Assembly (NCBI GenBank): GCA_947095585.1
Contig: OX352761.1
Span: 63,998,882-64,062,881 of the forward strand
Direction: 5' to 3'
Source of the DNA: Nephrocerus scutellatus
Lineage: Eukaryota; Arthropoda; Insecta; Diptera; Pipunculidae
Length of the DNA stretch: 64,000 nucleotides
Part shown: piece by piece, positions 10,944-22,414 of the stretch
How positions within the stretch are numbered: the first letter of the stretch is position 1
Layout of the letters: each line of letters opens with the position of its first letter
Made by a program: the position numbers and the translations under genes
The notes under the pieces: generated by a model
Told to the model about the DNA's origin: nothing
Seen by the model: the letters and a program-made list of their open reading frames with translations, nothing else
Database searches by the model: none

Positions 10944-13017
10944 TCACTATGAATAAGTAACGAAACCAGGAGATTAGCGCCGTTATGTAAGGGTCGGCAC
11001 GAGGCACCAACAGACGGTGTTCTTGCGAAATAAAATTGCAATTAACTCAATATGATTAAGTAAGGAAAGACGGAGTTTACCGCACTATAGTGAAGCTCAG
11101 CACATGGTTCCAACACACTGTTGGCAACCGAATTAAAATTGCACTTAACTCAATATCATTGCTTAACTCACTAATGGTAAGGTCTGCCTAAATCACAATC
11201 ACCTTTTGAGTAAACAGAATTCGAATAGCGGTGATTTTCCACAATAGATTTATTTTTTTTTTAAAAAAGACTCATTGCCAAGGGTTAAGACCCTGAATGA
11301 CTTTCGTCACGGCAATAAGTTGAGCTATGCCCTTTCTTAAAATTAAAAATTAAAAAATTCGAAGGAATGTGATTTACAATATAATACATTCCTCACGTTT
11401 GTAGCCGGTTTCAATTTATTTTCGGAGAATTATCTCTGATTCATTGAAAAAAGCAATACAAAAAAACGAACACGAAACTAAAACGGCGCGAGTCCAAATA
11501 CTTTTATCAATGAATCATGGTCAGGGAAAACTACAAAAAACCTTGACCAAGAAAATATTACAAAATAAACAACAAATATTATAAATAATACAAAAAATAA
11601 TAATTTGTTTATATAAAATAATCTTATCCTCTCATGAACACTACGGTCGTCCTTCAGGAAGTTGTTTACAGCTATTTTGAAGGCCTGTAAATTATAAGAT
11701 TCGGGAAATACGGAGTCGACCAATTGATTCCACATCGAAGTCACTTTCGGATAAAAGGACGATTTGAAGTTTTGGGTTCTACATGAGAACGGTTTTAAGG
11801 CAAATCTATGTTGATTAGACCTCAAACGAGTGTTAACGTTGCTGACAAAAGGACCTGGGAATAGAGAACGGGTTTCTGAAGAACATCTACCGTTGTAAAA
11901 TTGGTAGAAAACAGATAAAGCTCCAACATTACGTCTATGCTCCAAAGAATCAAAAGATAAAGTAATTGTTACATTATTACTCACTATGAATAAGTAACGA
12001 AACCAGGAGATTAGCGCCGTTATGTAAGGGTCGGCACGAGGCACCAACAGACGGTGTTCTTGCGAAATAAAATTGCAATTAACTCAATATGATTAAGTAA
12101 GGAAAGACGGAGTTTACCGCACTATAGTGAAGCTCAGCACATGGTTCCAACACACTGTTGGCAACCGAATTAAAATTGCACTTAACTCAATATCATTGCT
12201 TAACTCACTAATGGTAAGGTCTGCCTAAATCACAATCACCTTTTGAGTAAACAGAATTCGAATAGCGGTGATTTTCCACAATAGATTTATTTTTTTTTTA
12301 AAAAAGACTCATTGCCAAGGGTTAAGACCCTGAATGACTTTCGTCACGGCAATAAGTTGAGCTATGCCCTTTCTTAAAATTAAAAATTAAAAAATTCGAA
12401 GGAATGTGATTTACAATATAATACATTCCTCACGTTTGTAGCCGGTTTCAATTTATTTTCGGAGAATTATCTCTGATTCATTGAAAAAAGCAATACAAAA
12501 AAACGAACACGAAACTAAAACGGCGCGAGTCCAAATACTTTTATCAATGAATCATGGTCAGGGAAAACTACAAAAAACCTTGACCAAGAAAATATTACAA
12601 AATAAACAACAAATATTATAAATAATACAAAAAATAATAATTTGTTTATATAAAATAATCTTATCCTCTCATGAACACTACGGTCGTCCTTCAGGAAGTT
12701 GTTTACAGCTATTTTGAAGGCCTGTAAATTATAAGATTCGGGAAATACGGAGTCGACCAATTGATTCCACATCGAAGTCACTTTCGGATAAAAGGACGAT
12801 TTGAAGTTTTGGGTTCTACATGAGAACGGTTTTAAGGCAAATCTATGTTGATTAGACCTCAAACGAGTGTTAACGTTGCTGACAAAAGGACCTGGGAATA
12901 GAGAACGGGTTTCTGAAGAACATCTACCGTTGTAAAATTGGTAGAAAACAGATAAAGCTCCAACATTACGTCTATGCTCCAAAGAATCAAAAGATAAAGT
13001 AATTGTTACATCGTTTA
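10944..13017 (-). repeat. 1,037-bp tandem duplication of LINE 3' end
   Basis: Sequence from 10944 to about 11973 recurs at 11981 to 13010 with a constant offset of 1,037 bp and essentially no differences. Each copy begins with TCACTATGAATAAGTAACGA, carries the LINE 3' untranslated region and the last ~165 codons of its second ORF, and ends with GTAATTGTTACA. Only the outer copy continues into the LINE body at 13011. The 7 bp between copies is TTATTAC. Confidence 0.92.
11478..11977 (-). pseudogene. LINE ORF2 C-terminus, inner duplicate copy
   Basis: The translated tail includes DVTITLSFDSLEHRR-like sequence (here NNVTITLSFDSLEHRRNVGA), FYNGRCSSETRSLFPGPFVS and SMWNQLVDSVFPESYNLQAF, identical to the equivalent part of 12515-13010. 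This region follows the reverse transcriptase in jockey/CR1-type LINEs. It is cut off at the duplication boundary and has no RT attached. Confidence 0.8.
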
Positions 13018-13371
13018 TCAAACGGATAACTCTATTTTGAATTCCATCAAGATGAACCAAATGCGATCTTGGAGCCCCACCCACACACATGAATTAAATT
13101 CTAAAATTGGTCTAACATAAGATTTACATAATCTTAATACTTCAGAGGGGCTGAAGTAAAAATTACAACGTCTTATAAAGCCCAAGCATTGGCTCGCTCT
13201 TTTTGAGATTTCATAAATATTCCAGGAAAGTTCACTAGAAATTTTCAAACCTAACATCTTAAGTGTAACTGATCTCGCAATAGTAGCACCATTAATTACT
13301 GGTGTTACGTAATGTTGAATTGCCTTTTGAGAAAAAAGACAAGCCTGGAATTTATTTGGGTTAAATTCCAC
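12515..13371 (-). pseudogene. LINE-1 copy: region after reverse transcriptase
   Basis: Frames at 13371-13018 and 13090-12515 together give the ~280 residues downstream of RT. The first reads VEFNPNKFQACLFSQK-like sequence with LKMLGLKISSELSW, ASQCLGFIRRCNFYFSPSEV and CKSYVRPILEFNSCVW. The second reads LVHLDGIQNRVIRLINDVTI and the C-terminus. One frameshift near 13090 separates them. It is continuous on the minus strand with the RT at 13438-14452, so these are parts of one element. Confidence 0.8.
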
Positions 13372-13437
13372 TTTCTACGCTACTAGATCTGCCCCAATCA
13401 AGAATAACTTGAATGTTCGACAGAATTGTCGAATTCA

Positions 13438-14452
13438 TTAATTCACCGAACCAATCAAGCGAGAATTGCATTCTTTTTGACTAACTAACTCCATGGAAGG
13501 CGATATCGTCGTATCATCAGCAAATGAGTGGATATCACATGTTGTAGAAGACAACAAGTCATTGATATATATTAAGAATAATGTTGGCGATAAGGATGAC
13601 CCTTGAGGAACGCCAGCATTGATCTCATGCAAAGATGAGGAAAAACCATTCAATACCACTTTTATTTTGCGGTTCCATAATGAGAGAGGGGTGTAAGTTG
13701 AGCGCACGAATCTTATTAATAAGACAAATATGCCAAACTCTATCAAAAGCCTTAGAAATATCCAAGGACACAACGCTTGATTCGCCTAGATTTTCAATGC
13801 TTCGCTCCCAACAATGAGTCATGCACGTCATTAGTTGACCTGAAGATCGATTTTTTCGAAATCCATACTGAACATTGGATAAAAGAGCATTCGAATCCAG
13901 ATAGCTCATTAGTTTGAAATTAATGATAGATTCCATTACTTTTGATAAAACTGACAACAGAGCAATAGGGCGGTAGTTAGTAGTAGCAGATTTATCACCT
14001 TTTTTCGGGACGGGTTGAATATTAGCTATTTTCCAAATTGACGGAAAAACACATGTCTTCATTGAGAGATAAAACAATTTGCTAAGCGGTTTTGCCAAAG
14101 TATGATGACATTTTTTCAATAATAATGGTGAAATACCGTGGGGTCCAGTTGCTTTATTGGTGTCAAGTTCTTTAAGAATTTTGGAAACAACCCGACGACG
14201 GAAATAAATTGAAGACATACCAGGGCCTACATTCGGGAGAATTGGTGGACTTTGGTTAGAAAATGGAAGGGTTGACGCACTAGCAAAATGCGAAGCTAAA
14301 AGATTTGCTTTCTGAATATCAGTTTTATAAAGAATACCATTATGGAATAGAGTAGGAACAGAAGAAGTCTTTTCTGCAAAGTTTCTTTTAACCATTGCTG
14401 CAAATGACCAAAAGCTTTTAATGTTTGAATCAGAATCTAAAATTTTCCGCAT
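13438..14452 (-). pseudogene. LINE copy 1 reverse transcriptase (frameshifted)
   Basis: Frames 14452-13625 and 13773-13438 together hold a complete RT domain: LDTNKATGPHGISPLLLKKC, NIQPVPKKGDKSATTNYRPI, VQYGFRKNRSSGQLM, VVSLDISKAFDRVWH (catalytic Asp), INAGVPQGSSLSPTLFLIYI and HSFADDTTISPS (catalytic FADD). Compared with the near-identical copy at 18525-19559 it lacks about 20 bp near 13678, which causes the frameshift. The RT copies element RNA at the nicked target. Family: jockey/CR1 group, exact clade not decided. Confidence 0.88.
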
Positions 14453-14548
14453 ACTATCTCAAATCTTTTGGTCATTTATTATTTTGGACCTATCAATTAT
14501 AGCTCTATTTCTGGCTATTCTAAACTTAACAAGGTTTTCTACGGATGG

Positions 14549-15412
14549 TCAATTAACGTAGTCCAAATGGGCTGATTTTTTACTCGCGACTGCTGACCTG
14601 CAGTTATCATTAAACCACTTATTCTTACGAATATTGCTTTTCTTAAAGGAGGAAGGAATGCAATTTTTCATTCCTAGCAGAATGGTTGACGTGATCAGTT
14701 GATATGCTTCATCAGCATTATTGTTGGAAAAGCAGGTTGACCAATCAAATGAGCTAAAAAATTGATTCAGGAGCTCCAAGTTAGCATTTTTGAAGTGCCA
14801 GAGTAGCCTTTTACTTGTTGACTCTACAAGGGTTGGGGTTATTGAAAATTTCGCTAATACCAGAGCGTGGTCGGAAAGACCTAATGGAGCAGATAAATCA
14901 ATTGAATATTTATCTGTCATAGAAGTTAGAAATAAATCTAAGAGGTGAGGTGATTGACCAGTTGTATCGGGATATCTAGTTGGCTTATCGACGAGTTGTG
15001 TTAGAAGATTGGTATCTGAAAATAGTTCTGCGGATTCACCTGATCGATCTCTACCATTCGAATATGTCAACCAAGAATCATTATGGACATTAAAATCTCC
15101 CAAGACTGCTAATTCTGAAGTTGGTGAGGATTCGTAAATCTTGTCAATTGTTTCCGATAAATTATTAAATTCAATAATAGTGTCATCAGGTGACAAATTT
15201 GTACTACGATAAAGGGAACAAATAAACATTGAATGGTTTGCAATTATAATTTCAATCCATATCGTATTTAACAAGGGATTACATTTCGGAAAATTAAAAA
15301 TTGGGAATACTAAAACATATATCATCTCTAATAAAGAGAACAACCCCCGATGCGGAACTAAACAGTCGACACGAGAATACCCTGGACATTGAAAATCATT
15401 AGGGGTACCCAT
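14549..15412 (-). pseudogene. LINE copy 1 endonuclease domain
   Basis: A 287-residue open segment with IIIANHSMFICSLYRS, ELAVLGDFNVHNDSW (GDFN motif), PTRYPDTTGQSPHLLDLFLT and LSAPLGLSDHALVLAKFS (SDH motif), as expected for the apurinic-type endonuclease of LINEs. The first part of the domain is missing, because the frame starts at the CPGY block. It is in the same frame as the RT 97 bp downstream but separated by two in-frame stops. Both stops are shared with copy 2, so the element was dead before it was duplicated. Confidence 0.85.
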
Positions 15413-15448
15413 AAAAGAAACCTTAGCAGAGCGTGGGCGTTATGAAAC

Positions 15449-15916
15449 TTAGGAGAGCAAAAGATGAGGTGTCAATGCATATGTGTCTTTAATGACCGAA
15501 GATCTTACAAATTCCATATTTTCTACCGCAAATGACTTTCCGAGCTTAATTATCTTCACGATGTCGACATCGAGGTAAGGCTCGTAGATCTCATCATTAC
15601 AGAGTCCGCGGAATCGTCCTTCCTTACATACGGGGCCAAGAATTCTTCGTAAGACTTTTCTCTCGTACGCGGCTAAGAGGTCAGAATGCTTTCTGCTAAC
15701 CACCAAAGTCACGGATCGATATGTAAGTACTGGTATGACCATTGTCTTATACACCAGCATTTTGAATGTTACGGTTAAGTTCCTGAATTTGAAGAGTCTT
15801 GACGGACTATAGTAGCCCATGTTCGGTTTGAGCAACTGTGCGTGTATTTCCGGTCCCATGCTGTTATCGGCTGCTACAGTTAACCCAAGACAGTTAAGGG
15901 ATTGTACGACTTCCAA
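15449..15916 (-). pseudogene. LINE ORF2 C-terminal fragment of a different LINE family
   Basis: A 155-residue segment with LNCLGLTVAADNSMGPEIHA, LYKT-like MLVYKTMVIPVLTYRSVTLV, YERKVLRRILGPVCKEGRFR and NDEIYEPYLDVDIVKIIKLG. This is the post-RT region of LINEs whose endonuclease resembles the 9175-10330 and 38484-39020 remnants, not of the jockey-like copies around it. The last ~15 residues derive from the jockey-type 3' end, so the frame is chimeric. Near-identical copies lie at 20556-21023 and, truncated, at 22413-22662. Confidence 0.75.
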
Positions 15917-15934
15917 TTAGCGCTCCAATTTTTT

Positions 15935-18280
15935 AATTTCCATAGGAAAAAATCTTACAGTCACATATTAGTCCTACATTCCGAGTTACATACGAATCCC
16001 TTGAGAAATGGCTTGGTTCCAAAAACTCCAGACCCTATTGGCCAGATCCCAGAATTTCCATAGGAACAAATCTTACAGTCGCATATTAGTCCTACATTCC
16101 GAGTTTCATACGAATCCCTTGAGAAATGGCTTGGTTCCAAAAAGTCCAGACCCTATCGTCCAGATCCCAGAATTTCCAAAGAAACAAATCCTACAGTCGC
16201 ATATTAGTCCTACATTCCGAGTTTCATACGAATCGCTTGAAAATTGGCTTGGTTCCAAAAATTCCAGATCCTATTGGCCAAATCCCAGAATTTCCATAGG
16301 AACAAATCTTATAGTTGCATTTAAGTCCTACATTCCGAGTTTCATACGAACCCCTTGAGAAATGGCTTGGTTCCAAAAATTCCAGACCCTATTGGCCAGA
16401 TCCCAGAATTTCCATAGGAACAAATCTTACAGTCGCATTTTAGTCCTACATTCCGAGTTTCATACGAACCCCTTGAGAAATGACTTGGTTCCAAAAACTC
16501 CAGACCCTATTGGCCAGATCCCAGATCTTACAGTCACATATTAGTCCTACATTCCGAGTTTCATACGAATCCCTTGGGAAATGGCTTGGTTCCAAAAACT
16601 CCAGACCCTATTGGCCAGATCCCAAAATTTCCATAGGAAAAAATCTTACAGTCACATATTAGTCCTACATTCCGAGTTTCATACGAATCCCTTGAGAAAT
16701 CGCTTGGTTCCAAAAAGTCCAGAATCCCTTGAGAAATCGCTTGGTTTCAAAAAGTCCAGACCATATCGTCCAGATCCCAGAATTTCCAAATGAACAATTC
16801 CTACAGTCGCATATTAGTCCTACATTCCGAGTTTCATACGAATCGCTTGAAAATTGGCTTGGTTCCAAAAATTCCAGACCCTATTGGCCAGATCCCAGAA
16901 TTTCCATAGGAACAAATCTTATAGTTGCATTTTAGTCCTACATTCCGAGTTTCATACGAACCCCTTGAGAAATGGCTTGGTTCCAAAAATTCCAGACCCT
17001 ATTGGCCAGATCCTAGAATTTCCATAGGAACAAATCTTATAGTCGCATATTAGTCCTACATTCCGAGTTTCATACGAATCCCTAGAGAAATGGCTTGGTT
17101 CCAAAAATTCCAGACCCTATTGGCCAGCTCAGTGGGCGCCGTGGCTCAGTGGAAGTGCACATGGCTGCTGAGCAGGAGGTTCAGGTTCGAATCCCGGCAA
17201 CACCAAAAGTATTTTTTACGGTGTCCCACCTATCGCGAATGGGTGACAAACGTTCCGAGAGAAATACCTTGTCACGGAAAGCTTCTCAATTCGCCGTTCG
17301 GATCCGGCCTTAAATTGTAGGTCCCTTCCATTTGTGTCCAAAAATTAACATGCGCAGCACAAATGGTCGCGAGAAGTTAGGCCTTGAACCGCAATGGTCT
17401 GTCGCGCCGAATATTATTATTATTATTATTGGCCAGCTCCCAGAATTACCATAGGAACAAGTCTTACAGTCGCATATTAGTCCTACATTCCGAGTTCATA
17501 TGAATCCCTTGAGAAATGGCTTGGTTCCAAAAATTCCAGACCCTATTGGCCAGATCCCAAAATTTCCATAGGAACCAATCTTACAGTCGCATATTAGTCC
17601 TACATTCCGAGTTTCATACGAATCCCTTGAGAAATGGCTTGGTTCCAAAAATTCCAGACCCTATTGGCCATATCCCAGAATTTCAATAGGAACAAAACTT
17701 AAAGTCGCATATTAGTCCTACATTCCGAGTTTCATACGAATCACTTGAGAAATGGCTTGGTTCCAAAAATTCTAGACCCTATTGGCCAGCTCCCAGAATT
17801 TCCATAGGAACAAGTCTTACCGTCGCATATAAGTCCTAAATTCAGAGTTTCATACGAATCCCTTGAGAAATGGCTTGGTTCCAAAAATGCCAGACCCTAT
17901 TGGCCAGATCCCAGAATTTCCATAGAAACCAATCTTACAGTCGCATATTAGTCCTACATTCCGAGTTTCATAGGAATCCCTTGAGAAATGGCTTGGTTCC
18001 AAAAATTCCAGACCCTATTGGCCATATCCCAGAATTTCCATAGGAACAAAACTTATAGTCGCATATTAGTCCTACATTCCGAGTTTCATACGAATCCCTT
18101 GAGAAATGGCTTGGTTCCAAAAATTACAGACCCTATTGGCCAGATCCCAGAAATTCCATAGGAACCAATCTTACAGTCGCATATTAGTCCTACATTCCGA
18201 GTTTCATACGAATCCCTTGAGAAATGGCTTGGTTCCAAAAATTCCAGACCCTATTGACCCGAAACCAGAATTTCCATAGG
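15935..18280. repeat. 118-bp satellite array 1 (about 17 monomers)
   Basis: The landmark GTCCTACATTCCGAG recurs at 15971, 16089, 16207, 16325 and 16443, giving a 118-bp period. A 101-bp monomer follows (16443 to 16544), then the period resumes. Each monomer includes TTGAGAAATGGCTTGGTTCC and CCCTATTGGCCAGATCCCAG. A partial monomer duplication lies at 16690-16745. The array is interrupted at 17131-17427 by a SINE. Open frames across it are by-products of the repeat. Confidence 0.95.
17131..17427 (+). mobile_element. tRNA-derived SINE inserted in satellite
   Basis: The 5' region holds Pol III internal promoter boxes: A box TGGCTCAGTGG (about 17142) and B box GGTTCGAATCC (about 17184), arranged as in a tRNA. 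A tRNA-unrelated body and an ATT-repeat tail (17412-17430) follow. It is bounded by the direct repeat ATTGGCCAGCTC (17119-17130 and 17428-17439), a 12-bp target-site duplication within the satellite monomer. Other copies: 23641-23937 (by segmental duplication) and 50269-50562 (independent insertion). Confidence 0.92.
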
Positions 18281-18289
18281 AGCTGGGGC

Positions 18290-18396
18290 CGTAGTAATAT
18301 ATGTATTTATATATACATATATAGTTATATTTGTAGTTATATACATATATAGTTACATACATATAAAGTATAACTATAGAAAACGAGGCATAAAAT
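18290..18396. repeat. TA-rich microsatellite next to satellite array
   Basis: Runs of ATATATGTATTTATATATAC and TATATACATATATAGTTACA form a degenerate TA/TATG repeat. The same block follows array 3 at 24806-24906, and it ends here at the join with LINE copy 2. Confidence 0.85.
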
Positions 18397-18524
18397 TAAT
18401 GTTGAATTGCCTTTTGAGAAAAAAGACAAGCCTGGAATTTATTTGGGTTAAATTCCACTTTCTACGCTACTAGATCTGCCCCAATCAAGAATAACTTGAA
18501 TGTTCGACAGAATTGTCGAATTCA

Positions 18525-19559
18525 TTAATTCACCGAACCAATCAAGCGAGAATTGCATTCTTTTTGACTAACTAACTCCATGGAAGGCGATATCGTCGTA
18601 TCATCAGCAAATGAGTGGATATCACATGTTGTAGAAGACAACAAGTCATTGATATATATTAAGAATAATGTTGGCGATAAGGATGACCCTTGAGGAACGC
18701 CAGCATTGATCTCATGCAAAGATGAGGAAAAACCATTCAATACCACTTTTATTTTGCGGTTCCATAAATAATCATCAGTCCATGTAATGAGATAGGGGTG
18801 TAAGTTGAGCGCACGAATCTTATTAATAAGACAAATATGCCAAACTCTATCAAAAGCCTTAGAAATATCCAAGGACACAACGCTTGATTCGCCTAGATTT
18901 TCAATGCTTCGCTCCCAACAATGAGTCATGCACGTCATTAGTTCACCTGAAGATCGATTTTTTCGAAATCCATACTGAACATTGGATAAAAGAGCATTCG
19001 AATCCAGATAGCTCATTAGTTTGAAATTAATGATAGATTCCATTACTTTTGATAAAACTGACAACAGAGCAATAGGGCGGTAGTTAGTAGTAGCAGATTT
19101 ATCACCTTTTTTCGGGACGGGTTGAATATTAGCTATTTTCCAAATTGACGGAAAAACACATGTCTTCATTGAGAGATAAAACAATTTGCTAAGCGGTTTT
19201 GCCAAAGTATGATGACATTTTTTCAATAATAATGGTGAAATACCGTGGGGTCCAGTTGCTTTATTGGTGTCAAGTTCTTTAAGAATTTTGGAAACAACCC
19301 GACGACGGAAATAAATTGAAGACATACCAGGGCCTACATTCGGGAGAATTGGTGGACTTTGGTTAGAAAATGGAAGGGTTGACGCACTAGCAAAATGCGA
19401 AGCTAAAAGATTTGCTTTCTGAATATCAGTTTTATAAAGAATACCATTATGGAATAGAGTAGGAACAGAAGAAGTCTTTTCTGCAAAGTTTCTTTTAACC
19501 ATTGCTGCAAATGACCAAAAGCTTTTAATGTTTGAATCAGAATCTAAAATTTTCCGCAT
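18525..19559 (-). pseudogene. LINE copy 2 reverse transcriptase
   Basis: A single 344-residue open frame carries the whole RT domain, with KKGDKSATTNYRPIALLSVL, VVSLDISKAFDRVWH, INAGVPQGSSLSPTLFLIYI and HSFADDTTISPS. Unlike copy 1 it keeps the TWTDDYLWNRKIKVVLNGF segment, so the RT frame is intact. It is still separated from the endonuclease by two in-frame stops and lacks the C-terminal region, so it is classed as a pseudogene fragment. Confidence 0.88.
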
Positions 19560-19655
19560 ACTATCTCAAATCTTTTGGTCATTTATTATTTTGGACCTAT
19601 CAATTATAGCTCTATTTCTGGCTATTCTAAACTTAACAAGGTTTTCTACGGATGG

Positions 19656-20519
19656 TCAATTAACGTAGTCCAAATGGGCTGATTTTTTACTCGCGACTGC
19701 TGACCTGCAGTTATCATTAAACCACTTATTCTTACGAATATTGCTTTTCTTAAAGGAGGAAGGAATGCAATTTTTCATTCCTAGCAGAATGGTTGACGTG
19801 ATCAGTTGATATGCTTCATCAGCATTATTGTTGGAAAAGCAGGTTGACCAATCAAATGAGCTAAAAAATTGATTCAGGAGCTCCAAGTTAGCATTTTTGA
19901 AGTGCCAGAGTAGCCTTTTACTTGTTGACTCTACAAGGGTTGGGGTTATTGAAAATTTGGCTAATACCAGAGCGTGGTCGGAAAGACCTAATGGAGCAGA
20001 TAAATCAATTGAATATTTATCTGTCATAGAAGTTAGAAATAAATCTAAGAGGTGAGGTGATTGACCAGTTGTATCGGGATATCTAGTTGGCTTATCGACG
20101 AGTTGTGTTAGAAGATTGGTATCTGAAAATAGTTCTGCGGATTCACCTGATCGATCTCTACCATTCGAATATGTCAACCAAAAATCATTATGGACATTAA
20201 AATCTCCCAAGACTGCTAATTCTGAAGTTGGTGAGGATTCGTAAATCTTGTCAATTGTTTCCGATAAATTATCAAATTCAATAATAGTGTCATCAGGTGA
20301 CAAATTTGGACTACGATAAAGGGAACAAATAAACATTGAATGGTTTGCAATTATAATTTCAATCCATATCGTATTTAACAAGGGATTACATTTCGGAAAA
20401 TTAAAAATTGGGAATACTAAAACATATATCATCTCTAATAAAGAGAACAACCCCCGATGCGGAACTAAACAGTCGACACGAGAATACCCTGGACATTGAA
20501 AATCATTAGGGGTACCCAT
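19656..20519 (-). pseudogene. LINE copy 2 endonuclease domain
   Basis: A 287-residue frame nearly identical to 14549-15412. It has the same GDFNVHND and LSDHALVLAKF motifs, a few substitutions (for example Ser to Phe after HND) and the same truncated N-terminus. It is in frame with the RT downstream but behind two stops. Confidence 0.85.
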
Positions 20520-20555
20520 AAAAGAAACCTTAGCAGAGCGTGGGCGTTATGAAAC

Positions 20556-21023
20556 TTAGGAGAGCAAAAGATGAGGTGTCAATGCATATGTGTCTTTAAT
20601 GACCGAAGATCTTACAAATTCCATATTTTCTACCGCAAATGACTTTCCGAGCTTAATTATCTTCACGATGTCGACATCGAGGTAAGGCTCGTAGATCTCA
20701 TCATTACAGAGTCCGCGGAATCGTCCTTCCTTACATACGGGGCCAAGAATTCTTCGTAAGACTTTTCTCTCGTACGCGGCTAAGAGGTCAGAATGCTTTC
20801 TGCTAACCACCAAAGTCACGGATCGATATGTAAGTACTGGTATGACCATTGTCTTATACACCAGCATTTCGAATGTTACGGTTAAGTTCCTGAATTTGAA
20901 GAGTCTTGACGGACTATAGTAGCCCATGTTCGGTTTGAGCAACTGTGCGTGTATTTCCGGTCCCATGCTGTTATCGGCTGCTACAGTTAACCCAAGACAG
21001 TTAAGGGATTGTACGACTTCCAA
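20556..21023 (-). pseudogene. Second copy of the LINE ORF2 C-terminal fragment
   Basis: 155 residues, differing from 15449-15916 by essentially one substitution (Lys to Glu in the TVTFxMLVYKT block). It carries the same features and the same chimeric end. Its position after LINE copy 2 repeats the order seen for copy 1, supporting a segmental duplication. Confidence 0.8.
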
Positions 21024-21035
21024 TTAGCGCTCCAC

Positions 21036-21240
21036 TATTTTAATTTCCAAAGAAACAAATCCTACAGTCGCATATTAGTCCTACATTCCGAGTTTCATAC
21101 GAATCGCTTGAAAATTGGCTTGGTTCCAAAAATTCCAGATCCTATTGGCCAAATCCCAGAATTTCCATAGGAACAAATCTTATAGTTGCATTTAAGTCCT
21201 ACATTCCGAGTTTCATACGAACCCCTTGAGAAATGGCTTT
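21036..21240. repeat. 118-bp satellite, array 2 (short)
   Basis: Fewer than two monomers, starting AATTTCCAAAGAAACAAATC as at 16171 and 22681. It stops at AAATGGCTT, where it is joined directly to a LINE 3' end. Relative to array 3 it appears to be what remains after a deletion of about 2.7 kb. Confidence 0.88.
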
Positions 21241-21490
21241 TTTTGACATTTTTTGTAGTTTTCCCTGACCATGATCCATTGAGGAAAGCATTTGGACTCG
21301 CGTCGTTTAGTTTCGTGTTCGTTTTTTTCGCATTGCTTTTTCAATGAATCAGAGAGAATTCTGAGAAAATAAATTGAAACCGGCTACAAACGTGAGGAAT
21401 GTGATATATGTATTGTAAATCACATTCCATCGATTTTTATTTTATTTTGAATTTTAATACAGGGCTTAGCCCAACTTACTGCCGTGACGC
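21241..21490 (+). mobile_element. LINE 3' end fragment, plus strand
   Basis: GTAGTTTTCCCTGACCATGA and TGAAACCGGCTACAAACGTG match, inverted, the 3' untranslated part of the minus-strand LINE (about 11360-11560). It continues to the CTTACTGCCGTGACGCAAGT block. Identical to 25530-25780. Confidence 0.85.
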
Positions 21491-21944
21491 AAGTCAGTAG
21501 CCAGTAGGGTACTCAATCTTTTTGCAAGTTGATGTAACACCACCAATAGTGTTGTGTTGACTTACGATCTGTTCGGCAGGCTACATCTGGGCCAGTCATA
21601 TTCTCACACTTTTGCAAGTTGGGTAACACTTCTGACATTGTTGTCTTGTTCTACGCTCTGCTCAGTAGGCTACACCACACGCATATAGTGTACCAATACC
21701 TACATTACCCACAAGTGCATTGCGCTCTGCGCCCCGTGTGCTCTCTATGCACTGTCAGCTACCGACCCCCCTTCTTTATAATAATTATTTTAAGTTATAG
21801 TAAGCAGACCAGCCTTTGTATTAGAAAATAAAACGAGAAGAAAACAAATACCAAACACAAACTGTATTTATTTTGTAACAAGGAAGTCAGAAGGAGAACG
21901 AACCTTGGGTGACCGGCGAGCGTCACTCGAGCAATTACGTTACA
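21491..21944 (+). mobile_element. Gypsy 5' LTR portion (duplicate copy)
   Basis: Matches 25780-26233 at an offset of 4,289 bp and aligns with the 3' LTR at 33430-33780. It ends ...ACGTTACA, the same terminal bases as the solo LTR at 61293. The 5' part of the LTR was displaced by the LINE fragment. The tract CGACCCCCCTTCTTT precedes the probable R/U5 part. Confidence 0.8.
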
Positions 21945-22414
21945 AAATTGTCGCTTCACCGACCGACACCGAATAAAATTCACTTTTTTTCGCATCTACA
22001 ATTAAGGAACATAAAATTAGCAAGGACAAAAAACAAAACAAAATAAAATTTTGGGCACCAGCCGGGGAACGTTCAAACCGTGTACCCTTACTTACACTAA
22101 GTACAACGAACTACCGAAGCCTGGAAAATGTTAACCGAGGAAGGTACTCGTGTTTCTGGTATATACTTACTCCGGAAGAAAGAATTAATAAATAAGTTAG
22201 ATCGTCGTGGAATTGGCCGAGTTGAAAAAATACAAATCATGTCAGGACCTTCGCACCATGGAATTACCAACCATCGCCGACATCCTACCAACTCTGGCAT
22301 CAAAGACCATCACAACAAAATCAGCAAACGTTTCAATGATTTCGTACTCACAAGTACCAGCCACAACCGGTAACCTGCCGAACATAGAATCCAAGACCAC
22401 AACCGCGCAACCAC
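21945..22414 (+). mobile_element. Gypsy leader and start of gag (duplicate copy)
   Basis: Identical in layout to 26234-26703: untranslated leader with TTTTGGGCACCAGCCGGGGA, then short frames with MELAELKKYKSCQDLRTMEL that open the gag region. It is cut at 22413/22414, where it joins the LINE C-terminal fragment with two bases (AC) of shared sequence. Confidence 0.8.

Larger units (their letters stand above)
18397..20545 (-). mobile_element. LINE copy 2 (duplicate of copy 1, lacking 3' end)
   Basis: Matches 13310-15435 at a nearly constant offset (5,087 bp at the left, 5,107 bp at the right because of one 20-bp indel). Only a few substitutions are seen. It starts abruptly at the sequence TAATGTTGAATTGCC, where the duplicate was joined to the microsatellite, so its 3' end is missing. 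Confidence 0.93.

Noticed and set aside
15935..18280. Many overlapping plus-strand frames such as MAWFQKLQTLLARSQNFH
   Set aside because: They arise because the 118-bp monomer happens to lack stops in some frames. 118 is not a multiple of 3, so each frame cycles, and nothing resembles a protein family.
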